A stretch of 64,000 nt of DNA from Candidatus Kinetoplastibacterium desouzaii TCC079E (GCF_000340795.1 NC_020294.1:744001-808000); one strand, 5' to 3'. Positions 1 to 10,501 are shown, numbered from the stretch's first letter. Made by a program: numbers and translations. The notes: a model not told the origin generated them from the letters alone.

Positions 1-1
1 A

Positions 2-421
2 ACATCTTTACTAACTACAGAAGCAGGTCAATGGTTAGGTAGACAAGTTGTTCTAAATACTGGAATTGATCAACTAGACTCCATAACAGTATTTGCAATC
101 TTAGCTGCTTTCCTAATTATAATTCATCTTGGATTTGCAAGTGCTACTGCTTTAGCGTCTGCTTTGCTTCCAATCATAATATCAGTATTAACTACAATGC
201 CGGGAGATTTTAGCCGTACTGGTATGACTATGTTATTAGGATTTGTAGTAAGTTTTGGATTTATACTTCCAATAAATGCACCTCAAAACATGGTTTGTTT
301 AGCAACAGAAACATTTAATGTAAAACAGTTTGCTACAATAGGAGTTATAATTACTATTGTAGGTTACTTATTAATGTTGCTGTTTAGTATGACCTACTGG
401 CGTTGGTTAGGATGGTTATAG
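2..421 (+). CDS. DASS/SLC13-type anion transporter, C-terminal fragment
   Basis: The window opens inside this gene; 139 codons to the TAG stop are visible and the start lies upstream. The fragment is very hydrophobic, with about three membrane-spanning stretches. It carries the segment FILPINAPQNMV, which resembles the proline-asparagine loop near the C-terminus of divalent anion:Na+ symporters (di- and tricarboxylates, sulfate). By family it would be an inner-membrane carboxylate or sulfate importer. An Ldh-family oxidoreductase starts 9 nt after the stop on the same strand, so the two probably form one transcript that could import and oxidise a dicarboxylate. The substrate cannot be read from this fragment. 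Another hydrophobic permease family is possible but less likely given the PINAP motif. Confidence 0.72.
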   Translation, partial: TSLLTTEAGQWLGRQVVLNTGIDQLDSITVFAILAAFLIIIHLGFASATALASALLPIIISVLTTMPGDFSRTGMTMLLGFVVSFGFILPINAPQNMVCLATETFNVKQFATIGVIITIVGYLLMLLFSMTYWRWLGWL

Positions 422-430
422 GTTTTAACT

Positions 431-1480
431 ATGAAATTATCTATCCAACAAGCGCTTAATTTTGGTAAAAATATACTCATGGCTCAAGGAATACCTTCCG
501 ATATAGCTTTTGATGTAGCTGAACATATAGTTACTGCTGATCAAGTTGGTTACACCAGTCATGGTTTATCAATATTACCAACTTATTATAAAGTACTATT
601 AAAAGGATTCCTTCAGCCTGATGGAAGACCAGAATTAGTTAATGATCAATCTGCAATCCTCGGTTTTGATGGCAATAAAGGATTTGGTCAACATGTTGGT
701 AAGGTAGTAGTCAAACAAGCAATTGATCGTGCTAAAAAGCATGGTCAATGCTTGATAACGATAAGTAATTCTCATCATTTAGGACGCATGGGACATTATG
801 GGGAAATAGTAGCTAAATCAGAAATGATTTTATTAGCTTTTACTAATGTCATAAATCGTGATCCTACAGTAGCTCCTTATGGTGGGGCTAAAGCTTGCAT
901 GACTACTAATCCTCTTTGTTTTGCTATTCCTTTACCTAACAATAAGCCACCATTTATAGTTGATATGGCCACTAGCTCTATAGCTATAAATAAAGCTAGA
1001 GTCCTTGCCACCAAGGGATTAAAAGCAGACCCTGGTACTTTAATAGATTCTACTGGCAATCCAACTAACGATCCTAATGCTTTATTCTCTGACCCTCCAG
1101 GAGCTTTATTGCCTTTTGGTGCTCATAAAGGATATGCTCTAGGATTAACTGCTGAATTACTTGCTGGAATTCTAACTAGCGGAGGAACAATACAACCAGG
1201 AAATCCGCGTCGTGGTGCGGCTATGAATAACATGTTTGCTATAATCATAAATCCAAAACTAGTTAATTCTAATGAGCAATGGATGATTAAAGAAGCTAAT
1301 GCTTATATAGACTACCTAAATTCATGTCCAACTCAACCAGGAGTCACTAAAGTGCAATATCCTGGTGAGTATGAATATAATAATAAGATAAAGAATCTTG
1401 AGTATATAGAATACGAAGACTCTATATGGGATAATATATCAAACTTAGCAAAAAAATTAGAAGTAACTCTAGAAAAGTAA
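431..1480 (+). CDS. Ldh-family (COG2055) malate/L-lactate-type dehydrogenase
   Basis: The 349-residue product has the normal length for the malate/lactate/ureidoglycolate dehydrogenase family, NAD(P)-dependent 2-hydroxyacid oxidoreductases unrelated to classical Rossmann MDH/LDH. Visible family blocks are GYTSHGLSILP (residues 40-50), NSHHLGRMGHYGE with the catalytic-region histidine (113-125), APYGG followed by TTNPLCFAIP (148-167), VDMATSSIAINK (177-188), GNPTNDP (209-215) and LPFGAHKGYALG (227-238). It follows the DASS transporter by 9 nt, so imported malate or a related acid is a reasonable substrate; this is inference. A strong hairpin with a T-run lies just downstream. Substrate within the family is undetermined. 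Confidence 0.85.
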   Translation: MKLSIQQALNFGKNILMAQGIPSDIAFDVAEHIVTADQVGYTSHGLSILPTYYKVLLKGFLQPDGRPELVNDQSAILGFDGNKGFGQHVGKVVVKQAIDRAKKHGQCLITISNSHHLGRMGHYGEIVAKSEMILLAFTNVINRDPTVAPYGGAKACMTTNPLCFAIPLPNNKPPFIVDMATSSIAINKARVLATKGLKADPGTLIDSTGNPTNDPNALFSDPPGALLPFGAHKGYALGLTAELLAGILTSGGTIQPGNPRRGAAMNNMFAIIINPKLVNSNEQWMIKEANAYIDYLNSCPTQPGVTKVQYPGEYEYNNKIKNLEYIEYEDSIWDNISNLAKKLEVTLEK

Positions 1481-1488
1481 GTTCTTTT

Positions 1489-1527
1489 AAAAGATTTAGT
1501 TTTATTTTAAAACTAAATCTTTTTTTT
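1489..1527 (+). terminator. Intrinsic terminator, 15-bp perfect stem
   Basis: Arms 1489-1503 and 1509-1523 are exact reverse complements around a 5-nt loop, and eight T residues run from 1520 to 1527. It should stop transcripts from the oxidoreductase gene. The right arm contains the rodA stop codon (1513-1515, minus strand), so the structure also forms at the 3' end of the opposing rodA message, although the T-tract on that strand is short. Confidence 0.85.
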
Positions 1528-2664
1528 ATCTCTCTCTGATTCACTTCTTATATTCATTAAAATCCCACAAGATATCCCTATATTTAAAAAAGCTGAACCA
1601 CCATAACTCATAAATGGTAAAGGCACTCCTACTACTGGCAATATCCCAGTCACCATCCCTATATTTACAAACACATAAGTAAAAAACATCATTGAGATAG
1701 AAGCAGATAAAAGCCTAGAAAATTGTGATTTAGCATTAAAAGATATTGATAAACCTATTAGTATTAATGATCCATATAAAATCAATAAAAACACACAACC
1801 ATAAAGCCCAAATTCCTCTGCAAACACTGCAAATATAAAATCTGTACTTCTCTCAGGAATAAAATCCAAATGAGATTGAGTTCCTCTCATATATCCTTTA
1901 CCATAAATACCACCCGAACCAACAGCAATCATAGACTGTATAGTATGGAAACCATTCCCTAAAGGATCTGATAAAGGATTTAACAATGTACAAATCCTGT
2001 TCTTTTGATATTCGTGCAATAGAATCCAGCTATAATTAGAAAGACATAGCTGATTTTCGTAAATAATTAAAATAAGAATAATACATAAACATAGCACAAA
2101 AACTGGAATGATTAATTTAAAAGGCAAACCAGCAAAATAAATAACAAAAACTCCAGATGCAAGAACTAATAAAGCTGTTCCCAAGTCTGGTTGTAAAATA
2201 ATAAATAAAAATGGTATCAGCAATATAACTAAAGCAATTAAAAAATCTTTTTTTTGTAATTTATAATTCTCAATAGTATTAAAATACCATGCTAACATCA
2301 TTGGAACAGCAATCTTCAACATCTCTGATGGCTGTATTCTTGTAAAACCTAAATTCAACCATCTTGTGGCACCTTTAGCAGTATCACCAAAGCACTGCAC
2401 ACATAATAACAAGAAAATTCCTAGCAAATAAAAAGGAACAGCAGAATTTCTTAACCAACTAGATGGAAGCCATGAAACTATCCACATAGCAATAAAAGCC
2501 ACAATAAAATTATTTATTTGTGCTATAAATCTCCAATCAGATTGCCCAACAGCTGAGTATAAAGAAACCATTCCAACAAATGTAAGTATTAAAAATACAA
2601 ACAATAAAATAAAATCAATTGTTTTAAATAAACTACCAATTTTAGTAATATAATTAAATTTCAT
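1513..2664 (-). CDS. rodA: Rod-shape peptidoglycan glycosyltransferase RodA
   Basis: A 383-residue polytopic SEDS-family membrane protein with about ten hydrophobic helices. It shows the family segments FTRIQPSEMLKI (conserved QPSE), IILQPDLGTALL, FIPERSTDFIFAV and a late PFMSYGGSAFLN. RodA polymerises glycan strands from lipid II during cell elongation and works as a pair with PBP2. The partner mrdA lies 21 nt upstream in the same direction, and mreDCB precede it, giving the classic elongasome order mreB-mreC-mreD-mrdA-rodA. FtsW would be the alternative, but the cluster and the adjacent PBP2 favour RodA. The stop codon sits in the terminator hairpin shared with the convergent oxidoreductase gene. 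Confidence 0.95.
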   Translation of the reverse strand: MKFNYITKIGSLFKTIDFILLFVFLILTFVGMVSLYSAVGQSDWRFIAQINNFIVAFIAMWIVSWLPSSWLRNSAVPFYLLGIFLLLCVQCFGDTAKGATRWLNLGFTRIQPSEMLKIAVPMMLAWYFNTIENYKLQKKDFLIALVILLIPFLFIILQPDLGTALLVLASGVFVIYFAGLPFKLIIPVFVLCLCIILILIIYENQLCLSNYSWILLHEYQKNRICTLLNPLSDPLGNGFHTIQSMIAVGSGGIYGKGYMRGTQSHLDFIPERSTDFIFAVFAEEFGLYGCVFLLILYGSLILIGLSISFNAKSQFSRLLSASISMMFFTYVFVNIGMVTGILPVVGVPLPFMSYGGSAFLNIGISCGILMNIRSESERDKKKI

Positions 2665-2685
2665 AAATAAACATCAAAATAATAA

Positions 2686-4539
2686 TTATTTCTTTTTTTC
2701 CAAAAGCCAATAATCAAAAATCTTACGTGCAATTGGTGCTGCTTCCTTAGATCCCCATCCTCCATTCTCTACAAAAACAGCCACAGCTATTGTAGGATTT
2801 TCTGAAGGAGCAAAACCTATAAATAGAGCATGATCACGTAATTTCTCATCTATAAAATCTGATCTATATTTAGAACCTTTAAGACTAAATACCTGTGCTG
2901 TTCCTGTTTTTCCAGCAACAGAATAAGATGTTTTTAAAAATGACTTTTTTGCTGTTCCATGATTAATAACATCTACCATAGCAGATTTTATTATGTCACA
3001 ATTAGACTCATTTAATACAATCTTATATAATGGCTCATATGGAATATACTCTTCTTTATTAGACATAGGATTCCTTAACTTATAAGCTAAATGAGGCTTT
3101 ATATAGGTTCCACCATTTGCAAAAGTTGCTATTCCTTGACATACCTGTAATAAAGTAAAAGAATTATATCCCTGACCTACCATTAAAGAAATAGTGTCAC
3201 CCAAATACCATTTTTGCATTTTTTTATTACTAGAATATTTTTTTCTCTTCCAATCAGTAGATGGCAAGATCCCTGCTTTTTCTCCATCTAAATCTATACC
3301 AGTAATTTGCCCAAAACCAAATTGTTTTACAAAAGAAGATAATTCATCAGCATTTAAATCTAAACTCAAAGAATAAAAATATGTATCAGAAGAAACAACT
3401 ATAGCTTTTTTTAAATCTACTAATCCATAAGATACACTTCCTGGATTACGAAATTTTTGACCAGCACATTCAAAATATCCAGGATCAAATATTCTATCAT
3501 CAGGAGTTCTCTTCCCTAATTCAAGAGCTGCTAAAGCCACAAAAGGTTTATAAACTGAACCTATTGGATAAGTGCCATATAACACTCTATTCATTAATGG
3601 ATAATCTGGTGAGTTATTAAGTAATTTCCAGTTTTCTAAATCTATACCATTTATAAACAAATTAGGATCAAAAGAAGGCTTAGAAACCAACGAAAGAATT
3701 TCTCCTGTATTAGGATCTATAGCAACAACACCTCCTTTCCTATTGCCAAAAGCATCATCAATAACTTTCTGTAAACCAATATCTAAAGACAAGAAAATAT
3801 CTTTACCTGGAATAGGATCTATGGATCTTAATGTACGAACTGGCTTCCCTGATGATGTTACTTCTACTTCTTTAAAACCAGTATGACCGTGTAATACATC
3901 TTCCCATGTCTTTTCTATTCCTTTTTTACCAATTAACTCAGTACCTCTATAATTACTAATTTTATCTTGTCTATTTAACTCATCAAGATCATCATCAGAA
4001 ATCCTTCCTATGTAACCAATTACATGCGCTGACAAAAGACCATGAGGATATTCTCGTAACCATCTCGATTTAATCTCTAATCCTGGAAATTTAAAAGCAT
4101 GAACAGCAAACCAAGAAGCTTCAAATTCATTTAAATTATTATGGATAACAATAGGTTTATATCTTCCAAATTCATTAAGTTGTCTACGTATCATACGTTT
4201 ATTATATGAATTAATAGTAATTATTGGAGACAATTGCTCAAACACTTTCTCTAATTCATTTGCTTTTACAAAAGACATTACTAACGTATATGTACGATAA
4301 TTACGAGCTAATATTTCCCCATTGCGATCAAAAATATCGCCCCTTCTAGGAGCTATAGGAATCACAGATATACGATTTCTATCAGCTCTTTCCGAAAAAC
4401 CTTCATAACTACTAACTTGTAAATACCAAAATCTAGAAATCAATAAACAAAAAATCATTACAAAAAATAAAATACTTATAATAATTCGTAATATGAAACT
4501 CTGTTTCATCTCTTTTTTGTAATCATTTAGCTCTAACAT
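2686..4539 (-). CDS. mrdA: Penicillin-binding protein 2 (elongation transpeptidase)
   Basis: A 617-residue class B PBP with one N-terminal membrane helix (residues 17-37), the pedestal motif RRGDIFDRNG (65-74) and a complete transpeptidase domain: SVYK with active-site Ser at 328-331, SSD at 383-385 and KTGT at 544-547. It cross-links peptidoglycan during lateral wall growth together with RodA and MreBCD. The stop of mreD lies 6 nt upstream and rodA starts 21 nt downstream, so the five genes are probably one operon. Length is close to that of the E. coli protein (633 residues). All catalytic motifs are intact, so penicillin sensitivity of elongation is expected. Confidence 0.96.
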   Translation of the reverse strand: MLELNDYKKEMKQSFILRIIISILFFVMIFCLLISRFWYLQVSSYEGFSERADRNRISVIPIAPRRGDIFDRNGEILARNYRTYTLVMSFVKANELEKVFEQLSPIITINSYNKRMIRRQLNEFGRYKPIVIHNNLNEFEASWFAVHAFKFPGLEIKSRWLREYPHGLLSAHVIGYIGRISDDDLDELNRQDKISNYRGTELIGKKGIEKTWEDVLHGHTGFKEVEVTSSGKPVRTLRSIDPIPGKDIFLSLDIGLQKVIDDAFGNRKGGVVAIDPNTGEILSLVSKPSFDPNLFINGIDLENWKLLNNSPDYPLMNRVLYGTYPIGSVYKPFVALAALELGKRTPDDRIFDPGYFECAGQKFRNPGSVSYGLVDLKKAIVVSSDTYFYSLSLDLNADELSSFVKQFGFGQITGIDLDGEKAGILPSTDWKRKKYSSNKKMQKWYLGDTISLMVGQGYNSFTLLQVCQGIATFANGGTYIKPHLAYKLRNPMSNKEEYIPYEPLYKIVLNESNCDIIKSAMVDVINHGTAKKSFLKTSYSVAGKTGTAQVFSLKGSKYRSDFIDEKLRDHALFIGFAPSENPTIAVAVFVENGGWGSKEAAPIARKIFDYWLLEKKK

Positions 4540-4545
4540 ATTAGT

Positions 4546-5115
4546 CTAATGTACTGATTTTGATTCAGAATTTACAACAGAACGTTGTGGAATCAACAAT
4601 AATGATCCTAGTACCGGCCATACCACAATTATTAATACAATCTCAATAACCCAGCCTAATCCCATCCAATGAACAATTACCCAAGATATAATTACTTTAC
4701 TAATTAATTTAGAGAGGAATAGCACAGGAAAAAGATGAATGGCTTGACTTAATAGATCAAATCTCAATAATCTTCTTTGTATCGCCAATGCGAAATAGGC
4801 AAACAAAGTAAAAAATAAAGCATTCTCTCCTAAAATTAATGATTCATGAACATCAACCAATAAACCAAAAATAAAAGCTGTAAATAAACCTATCCTAGGA
4901 GAATCATAAACACACCAAAAAACTATTACTACAGCCAATAAATTAACAGAAAAAAAAAATGACAACAATGACAACATCCAAAAAAACAATATAGTACCCC
5001 AAACAAACTTAGCTTCTGCTGGCTTATCTAATTTATCAAGTTCAACATTACTAGGCATTCCTATTTTACGAGACCGATACAATGTTTTGGATTTTTTCAT
5101 TTTTAAATTATTCAA
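4546..5115 (-). CDS. mreD: Rod-shape determining protein MreD
   Basis: A 189-residue inner-membrane protein with a basic N-terminus of about 35 residues and then five to six hydrophobic helices. It includes the segment IGLFTAFIFGLLVDVHE typical of the MreD family (GLLxD) and a LGENALFFTLFAYFA stretch. MreD links MreC and MreB in the elongasome. Its start codon overlaps the end of mreC by 8 nt and mrdA follows after 6 nt, so translational coupling is likely. Sequence identity in this family is low, and the call rests on the motif, topology and fixed operon position. Confidence 0.92.
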   Translation of the reverse strand: MNNLKMKKSKTLYRSRKIGMPSNVELDKLDKPAEAKFVWGTILFFWMLSLLSFFFSVNLLAVVIVFWCVYDSPRIGLFTAFIFGLLVDVHESLILGENALFFTLFAYFALAIQRRLLRFDLLSQAIHLFPVLFLSKLISKVIISWVIVHWMGLGWVIEIVLIIVVWPVLGSLLLIPQRSVVNSESKSVH

Positions 5116-5950
5116 CCTCTACCTTTAAAACAATAAAATGACGGTAGCATTCAGGATGAGAAACAGATTTAGCAATTGCTTGAGAATAACCAGAAGAATA
5201 ATCCTTTTCAACAGAAATAACCTGAGCAACAGGCAAACCTGCAGGGAAAACACCACCTATACCACTAGTAACAAGGATATCATCTTTTTTTATATCAAAA
5301 TCATCATACAAATAACGAACTTCTAAAAATCCAGATATACCTCTACCAAAGGTAATTAAACGAAGCCCATTTCTAGTAATCTGTACTGGAATTAGTATAT
5401 TACAATCTGATACCAAAGCTGCCTCAGAAGTAAAAGGAGTCACTCTAATAATTTGTCCAACTACTCCTCCCTCACTAATTACAGGCATACCTGGTAATAT
5501 TCCTTCCTTACTTCCTTTATTAAAAACCAAATGCTGGTTAAAAACATTATTTGTTTCATATAACACCTCTACCACTATTGAGGACTGTTTAATATTACCT
5601 GTAATACCTAACAATCCACGTAATTGATGGTTTTCGGCTGTTAATTGTAAAACCTGAGCTGTCACCTGGGATAATTCTATACGCCTTCTTTGCAATTCCT
5701 CATTTTCCATTCGGATCATGTTAGCAGTATTAAACCATTCTTTAAAATGCCCGACTAGATCTCTAGGAATTAAAACAATACGTTGGAATGGATATATAGA
5801 CACTAATATAGTTCTTCTAATAGGTTCCATTTTACTATGAAAATTAGTATCAAGAATCAAAAGAACAAAAGAAGCCATTACAAGAATAAATAATTTAATT
5901 TCTAAAGTTATACCTTGCCTAAATAACGGAGGAAGATCTTGACTGCGCAT
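5108..5950 (-). CDS. mreC: Rod-shape determining protein MreC
   Basis: A 280-residue protein with a short cytoplasmic N-terminus, one membrane helix (about residues 18-37), a coiled-coil segment (about 75-115, rich in Glu, Gln and Leu) and the periplasmic beta-barrel region. Family motifs include LLGITG, GMPVISEGGVVGQI and VTSGIGGVFPAGLPVA. MreC is the periplasmic scaffold that activates PBP2-RodA. It lies 40 nt downstream of mreB and overlaps mreD by 8 nt. Length is ordinary for Proteobacteria (about 280-370), toward the short end because the low-complexity C-terminal tail of many homologues is absent. Confidence 0.95.
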   Translation of the reverse strand: MRSQDLPPLFRQGITLEIKLFILVMASFVLLILDTNFHSKMEPIRRTILVSIYPFQRIVLIPRDLVGHFKEWFNTANMIRMENEELQRRRIELSQVTAQVLQLTAENHQLRGLLGITGNIKQSSIVVEVLYETNNVFNQHLVFNKGSKEGILPGMPVISEGGVVGQIIRVTPFTSEAALVSDCNILIPVQITRNGLRLITFGRGISGFLEVRYLYDDFDIKKDDILVTSGIGGVFPAGLPVAQVISVEKDYSSGYSQAIAKSVSHPECYRHFIVLKVEVE

Positions 5951-5990
5951 ACCAAATATATATAATAAGGTGCTCTAAATAAGGAACTAT

Positions 5991-7040
<1,050 letters not shown>

Positions 7041-7158
7041 TCAGCTTAAAAATAAATTTTTAAAATCTTATCTAACTATTAAAATTGAATTTACAACACT
7101 TACGTAATAAACTATAAGTTATTATAATTAATTAGTAGTAAAATAAGCGGTTATTGTA

Positions 7159-7186
7159 TTGATACTTATCAACACTAAAATATAAT
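7159..7186 (+). promoter_or_regulatory. Sigma-70 promoter for gatCAB with palindromic -35 region
   Basis: TTGATA at 7159-7164 and a perfect TATAAT at 7181-7186 are separated by 16 nt. The implied start near 7193 leaves about a 20-nt leader before the gatC ATG at 7213. The -35 hexamer is half of the perfect inverted repeat TTGATACTTATCAA (7159-7172), so the same TTGATA also reads toward mreB on the other strand, although I see no good -10 for it there. The repeat may be an operator or a coincidence in AT-rich DNA. Confidence 0.7.
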
Positions 7187-7212
7187 TGACATTCTAACAC
7201 ATACATTTTTTT

Positions 7213-7527
7213 ATGGCGCTTAATAAAAACGATATTGATAATATTGCAACTATCTCTAGAATAGAAATAAATGATAAGCAATCTAATATTTTCTTAGAAG
7301 AATTAAACTCAACGTTTAAAGTTATACAAAGAATTCAAGATATAGAACTTGCAAATATTGAACCATTAATAAACCCAATTTCTTTATTTGATGGAACAGA
7401 ATCAAATCTACGTGAAGATAAAGAGGTACAAAATCAATCACATGAATTCATAAATACAATAAAGAAAAATTCTCCAAAATTTGAAGAGAACTTATTTATA
7501 GTGCCCAAAATTGTTGAACAACCATGA
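7213..7527 (+). CDS. gatC: Aspartyl/glutamyl-tRNA amidotransferase subunit C
   Basis: A 104-residue protein with the GatC pattern: N-terminal helix containing DIDNIATISRIEIND, a central FKVIQRIQDIELANIEPLI and the segment LREDKE. GatC holds GatA and GatB together in the amidotransferase that converts Glu-tRNAGln (and in many bacteria Asp-tRNAAsn) to the correct amidated form. Its stop overlaps the gatA start by 4 nt (ATGA), which indicates translational coupling in gatCAB. A TTGATA-16-TATAAT promoter lies directly upstream. Length is slightly above the usual 95-100 residues. Confidence 0.94.
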   Translation: MALNKNDIDNIATISRIEINDKQSNIFLEELNSTFKVIQRIQDIELANIEPLINPISLFDGTESNLREDKEVQNQSHEFINTIKKNSPKFEENLFIVPKIVEQP

Positions 7528-9050
7528 CAAAAACAGCGTTACATACACAATTCAGTGGAATACATAGTCTTCGCAGCTCAATTCTAAAAAAAGAAATAAG
7601 CGCTACAGAAGTAGCAATTAGTGCTATAGCAAAAGCAAAAGAACTAGAAAGCTTAAATATATTTTTGCATATTGATGAAGAATTAACCTTAAAAAGAGCA
7701 AAAGAAGTAGATATTCTTTTCTCAAAAACATCTCAATTGCCAGCATTAGCAGGAATACCAATTGCACACAAGGATAATATCGTCACTAAAAATTGGTATA
7801 CAACCGCCGGCAGCAAAATATTAGAAAAATATTTAAGCCCTTTTGATGCTACTGTAGTTGATGAATTAAATAAAGCCGGTAGTGTCTCTATAGGGAAATT
7901 AAACTGTGATGAATTTGGCATGGGTTCAAGCAACGAGAATTCTGCTTATGGTCCTGTTAGAAATCCTTGGGATCCACAAATTGTACCCGGTGGATCATCT
8001 GGTGGATCAGCTGCAGCTGTAGCAGCACGAATAGTAATGGCCTCCACAGGAACAGATACAGGTGGTTCAATAAGAACTCCCTCATCATTTTGTGGTGTTT
8101 GTGGTATAAAACCAACATACGGGACTGTATCAAGATATGGAGTTATAGCATTTGCTTCTAGTCTTGATCAAGTTGGTGTTATTGCTACAAATAGTATGGA
8201 TCTTTTAGAAATGCTAGACATAATAAGCACCCATGATAATAAAGACTCTACCAATCTAAAAGAATTTAATGGAATAAAAAATCAAACTGGCAGATTAAAA
8301 AAAGATTTTGAAGAACATAAAAAGAAATTTGACCATAACATTGACCGCCCATTAAAAGATATTAAAATTGGAATACCTAGAGAATTCTTTGAAACTAACA
8401 TACATGAAGATATATTATTTGCTATTAAAAAAGCTATATCTGACTTTGAATCGCTTGGCGCTAGCATAATAGATATTTCTATACCTAGTAGTAAAATATC
8501 CATTCCTGTTTATTACACCTTAGCTTCAGCTGAAGCATCCAGCAATCTAGCTCGTTACGATGGAGTTAGGTATGGATATAGAACTAGTAATTTCAATAAT
8601 ATTGAAGAAATGATTTCTAGATCTAGATCTGAAGGTTTTGGTCACGAAGTCAAACATAGAATCCTGCTAGGAACATATTTATTATCTAAAGATAATTATA
8701 ATAAATACTATATGACGGCACAAAAAGTACGTAGAGTTATAACTAATGATTTTCAAGAAAAACTAACAAAAGAATGCGATATCATTCTTGCTCCTGTTTA
8801 TCCAAAACCAATAAAGAAAATAGGCGCTAAAAATGATTCTGATTGGATAGATGATATATTCACTGTAAATGCCAACTTGGCTGGTTTGCCTGCTATGTCT
8901 ATACCTTGTGGTTTTAATAAAAATAATAATTTACAACCAATTGGAATACAAATAATTGGGAATTATTTTACAGAAGGTCTTATGATAGCAGTATCAGATT
9001 ACTATCAACAAATTACCAATTGGCACAAACAGACACCAGAAAATATATAG
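7524..9050 (+). CDS. gatA: Aspartyl/glutamyl-tRNA amidotransferase subunit A
   Basis: A 508-residue amidase-signature enzyme. The Ser-cisSer-Lys triad is visible as K83 (IPIAHKDN), S158 in VPGGSSGGSA and S182 in TGTDTGGSIRTPSS. It hydrolyses glutamine and passes ammonia to GatB for transamidation of mischarged tRNA. It starts inside the gatC stop, and gatB begins 8 nt after its TAG. The protein is about 20 residues longer than many homologues; the extra length includes a lysine- and asparagine-rich stretch around residues 236-275, a plausible low-complexity expansion in an AT-rich genome. Confidence 0.97.
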   Translation: MTKTALHTQFSGIHSLRSSILKKEISATEVAISAIAKAKELESLNIFLHIDEELTLKRAKEVDILFSKTSQLPALAGIPIAHKDNIVTKNWYTTAGSKILEKYLSPFDATVVDELNKAGSVSIGKLNCDEFGMGSSNENSAYGPVRNPWDPQIVPGGSSGGSAAAVAARIVMASTGTDTGGSIRTPSSFCGVCGIKPTYGTVSRYGVIAFASSLDQVGVIATNSMDLLEMLDIISTHDNKDSTNLKEFNGIKNQTGRLKKDFEEHKKKFDHNIDRPLKDIKIGIPREFFETNIHEDILFAIKKAISDFESLGASIIDISIPSSKISIPVYYTLASAEASSNLARYDGVRYGYRTSNFNNIEEMISRSRSEGFGHEVKHRILLGTYLLSKDNYNKYYMTAQKVRRVITNDFQEKLTKECDIILAPVYPKPIKKIGAKNDSDWIDDIFTVNANLAGLPAMSIPCGFNKNNNLQPIGIQIIGNYFTEGLMIAVSDYYQQITNWHKQTPENI

Positions 9051-9058
9051 GGACAATA

Positions 9059-10501
9059 ATGAAATCTGATTGGGAAGTAGTAATAGGACTAGAAACTCAT
9101 GTCCAACTATTAACAAAAACTAAAATGTTTTCTCAAAGTAGAGCAACATTTGGTGAGAAATCTAATCAAAATACAAATGAAGTAGATATGGCTCTACCAG
9201 GTAGTCTTCCTGTAACTAATCTATCTGCCGTAGAATGTGCTATAAAATTTGGACTAGCTGTTAATGCAAAAATCTCCAATAATTCTGTTTTTGCAAGAAA
9301 ACATTACTTTTACCCAGATCTCCCTAAAGGATACCAAACAAGTCAATTTGAGAATCCTATACTAGAAGGAGGAACTGTTACTTTTTTTGAAAACTCAGAA
9401 AAAAGAACGATTAATCTAATAGAAGCACATTTAGAAGAAGATGCAGGCAAATCTATCCATCAAAAATATTCTAGTGGAATAGATTTAAATAGAGCAGGAA
9501 TTCCTCTTTTGGAAATAGTAACACACCCAGAAATCAAATCAGCCCAAGAAGCATCACTATATGCCAGAACATTACATGAGTTAGTTGTATGGCTTGGTAT
9601 TTGCGACGGAAATATGCAAGAAGGATCTTTTCGTTGTGACGCCAATATATCCGTCAGATCACGTGGAAATAAAAAACTTGGAACAAGAACAGAAATTAAA
9701 AATATAAATTCTTTTAAATTCCTAGAAAAAGCCATATTATTTGAATCTAAACGACAAATTGATTTACTTAAAAAAAATGTCGAAATTGTACAAGAAACCA
9801 GACTCTATGATTCAGAAAAGGACGAAACAAGAAGTATGCGCAGCAAGGAGAATGCTGTAGATTACAGATATATGCCAGATCCAGATTTGCCTGTATTAAA
9901 GATATCTCCCAAATGGATAGAAGACATTAAAAAGCTAATGCCTGAATTGCCAGAAGATAAAAGAAATAGATTTGAAAAAGATTACGGTCTAAGTAAAAAC
10001 GAAGTATCCCAATTATCTATGGATATAAATATTTCTAATTATTTTGAGTCAGTTGTAAAACAATTACCTAAAAATCACGCAAATACAGCAGCCAATTGGA
10101 TAAACGGTGAAATATCAGCCTTCATGAACAAAAACAATATAAATATAAATGATATACCTATAAAAAGTGATACGTTGGCTAGTTTAATAAATAAAGTAAT
10201 TGATGGTACTATTTCCACCAAAAATGCAAAAGAAATTTTTGAAATTGTTTGCAATACTGGTGAGAGCAATATAAATTATCTCATAGAAAAAAATGGACTA
10301 AAACAAATTACAGACAACAATTTTATTATAGAAATAATAAACACAATTCTAAAAAACAATTCTGTTATAGTACAAGACTATAAGTCTGGTAAAGAAAAAG
10401 CTTTTAATTCATTAATTGGACAAGTAATGAAAACAACAAAAGGAAGAGCTAATCCAACACACATTAGTGAAATACTTAAGAATGAACTAGATAAACTTTA
10501 G
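9059..10501 (+). CDS. gatB: Aspartyl/glutamyl-tRNA amidotransferase subunit B
   Basis: A 480-residue product when started at 9059, giving MKSDWEVVIGLETHVQL, the usual GatB N-terminus. An in-frame codon at 9020 would add 13 residues that overlap gatA and are not conserved, so I reject it. Further GatB blocks are ALPGSLPVTN, KHYFYPDLPKGYQTSQF, EDAGKSIH, NRAGIPLLEIVTHPE, GSFRCDANISVR and DYRYMPDPDLP. GatB binds the mischarged tRNA, activates it by phosphorylation and receives ammonia from GatA. The C-terminal YqeY-like domain is present but lysine/asparagine-rich. The TAG stop is inside a 12-bp hairpin arm shared with convergent pyrE. Confidence 0.97.
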   Translation: MKSDWEVVIGLETHVQLLTKTKMFSQSRATFGEKSNQNTNEVDMALPGSLPVTNLSAVECAIKFGLAVNAKISNNSVFARKHYFYPDLPKGYQTSQFENPILEGGTVTFFENSEKRTINLIEAHLEEDAGKSIHQKYSSGIDLNRAGIPLLEIVTHPEIKSAQEASLYARTLHELVVWLGICDGNMQEGSFRCDANISVRSRGNKKLGTRTEIKNINSFKFLEKAILFESKRQIDLLKKNVEIVQETRLYDSEKDETRSMRSKENAVDYRYMPDPDLPVLKISPKWIEDIKKLMPELPEDKRNRFEKDYGLSKNEVSQLSMDINISNYFESVVKQLPKNHANTAANWINGEISAFMNKNNININDIPIKSDTLASLINKVIDGTISTKNAKEIFEIVCNTGESNINYLIEKNGLKQITDNNFIIEIINTILKNNSVIVQDYKSGKEKAFNSLIGQVMKTTKGRANPTHISEILKNELDKL

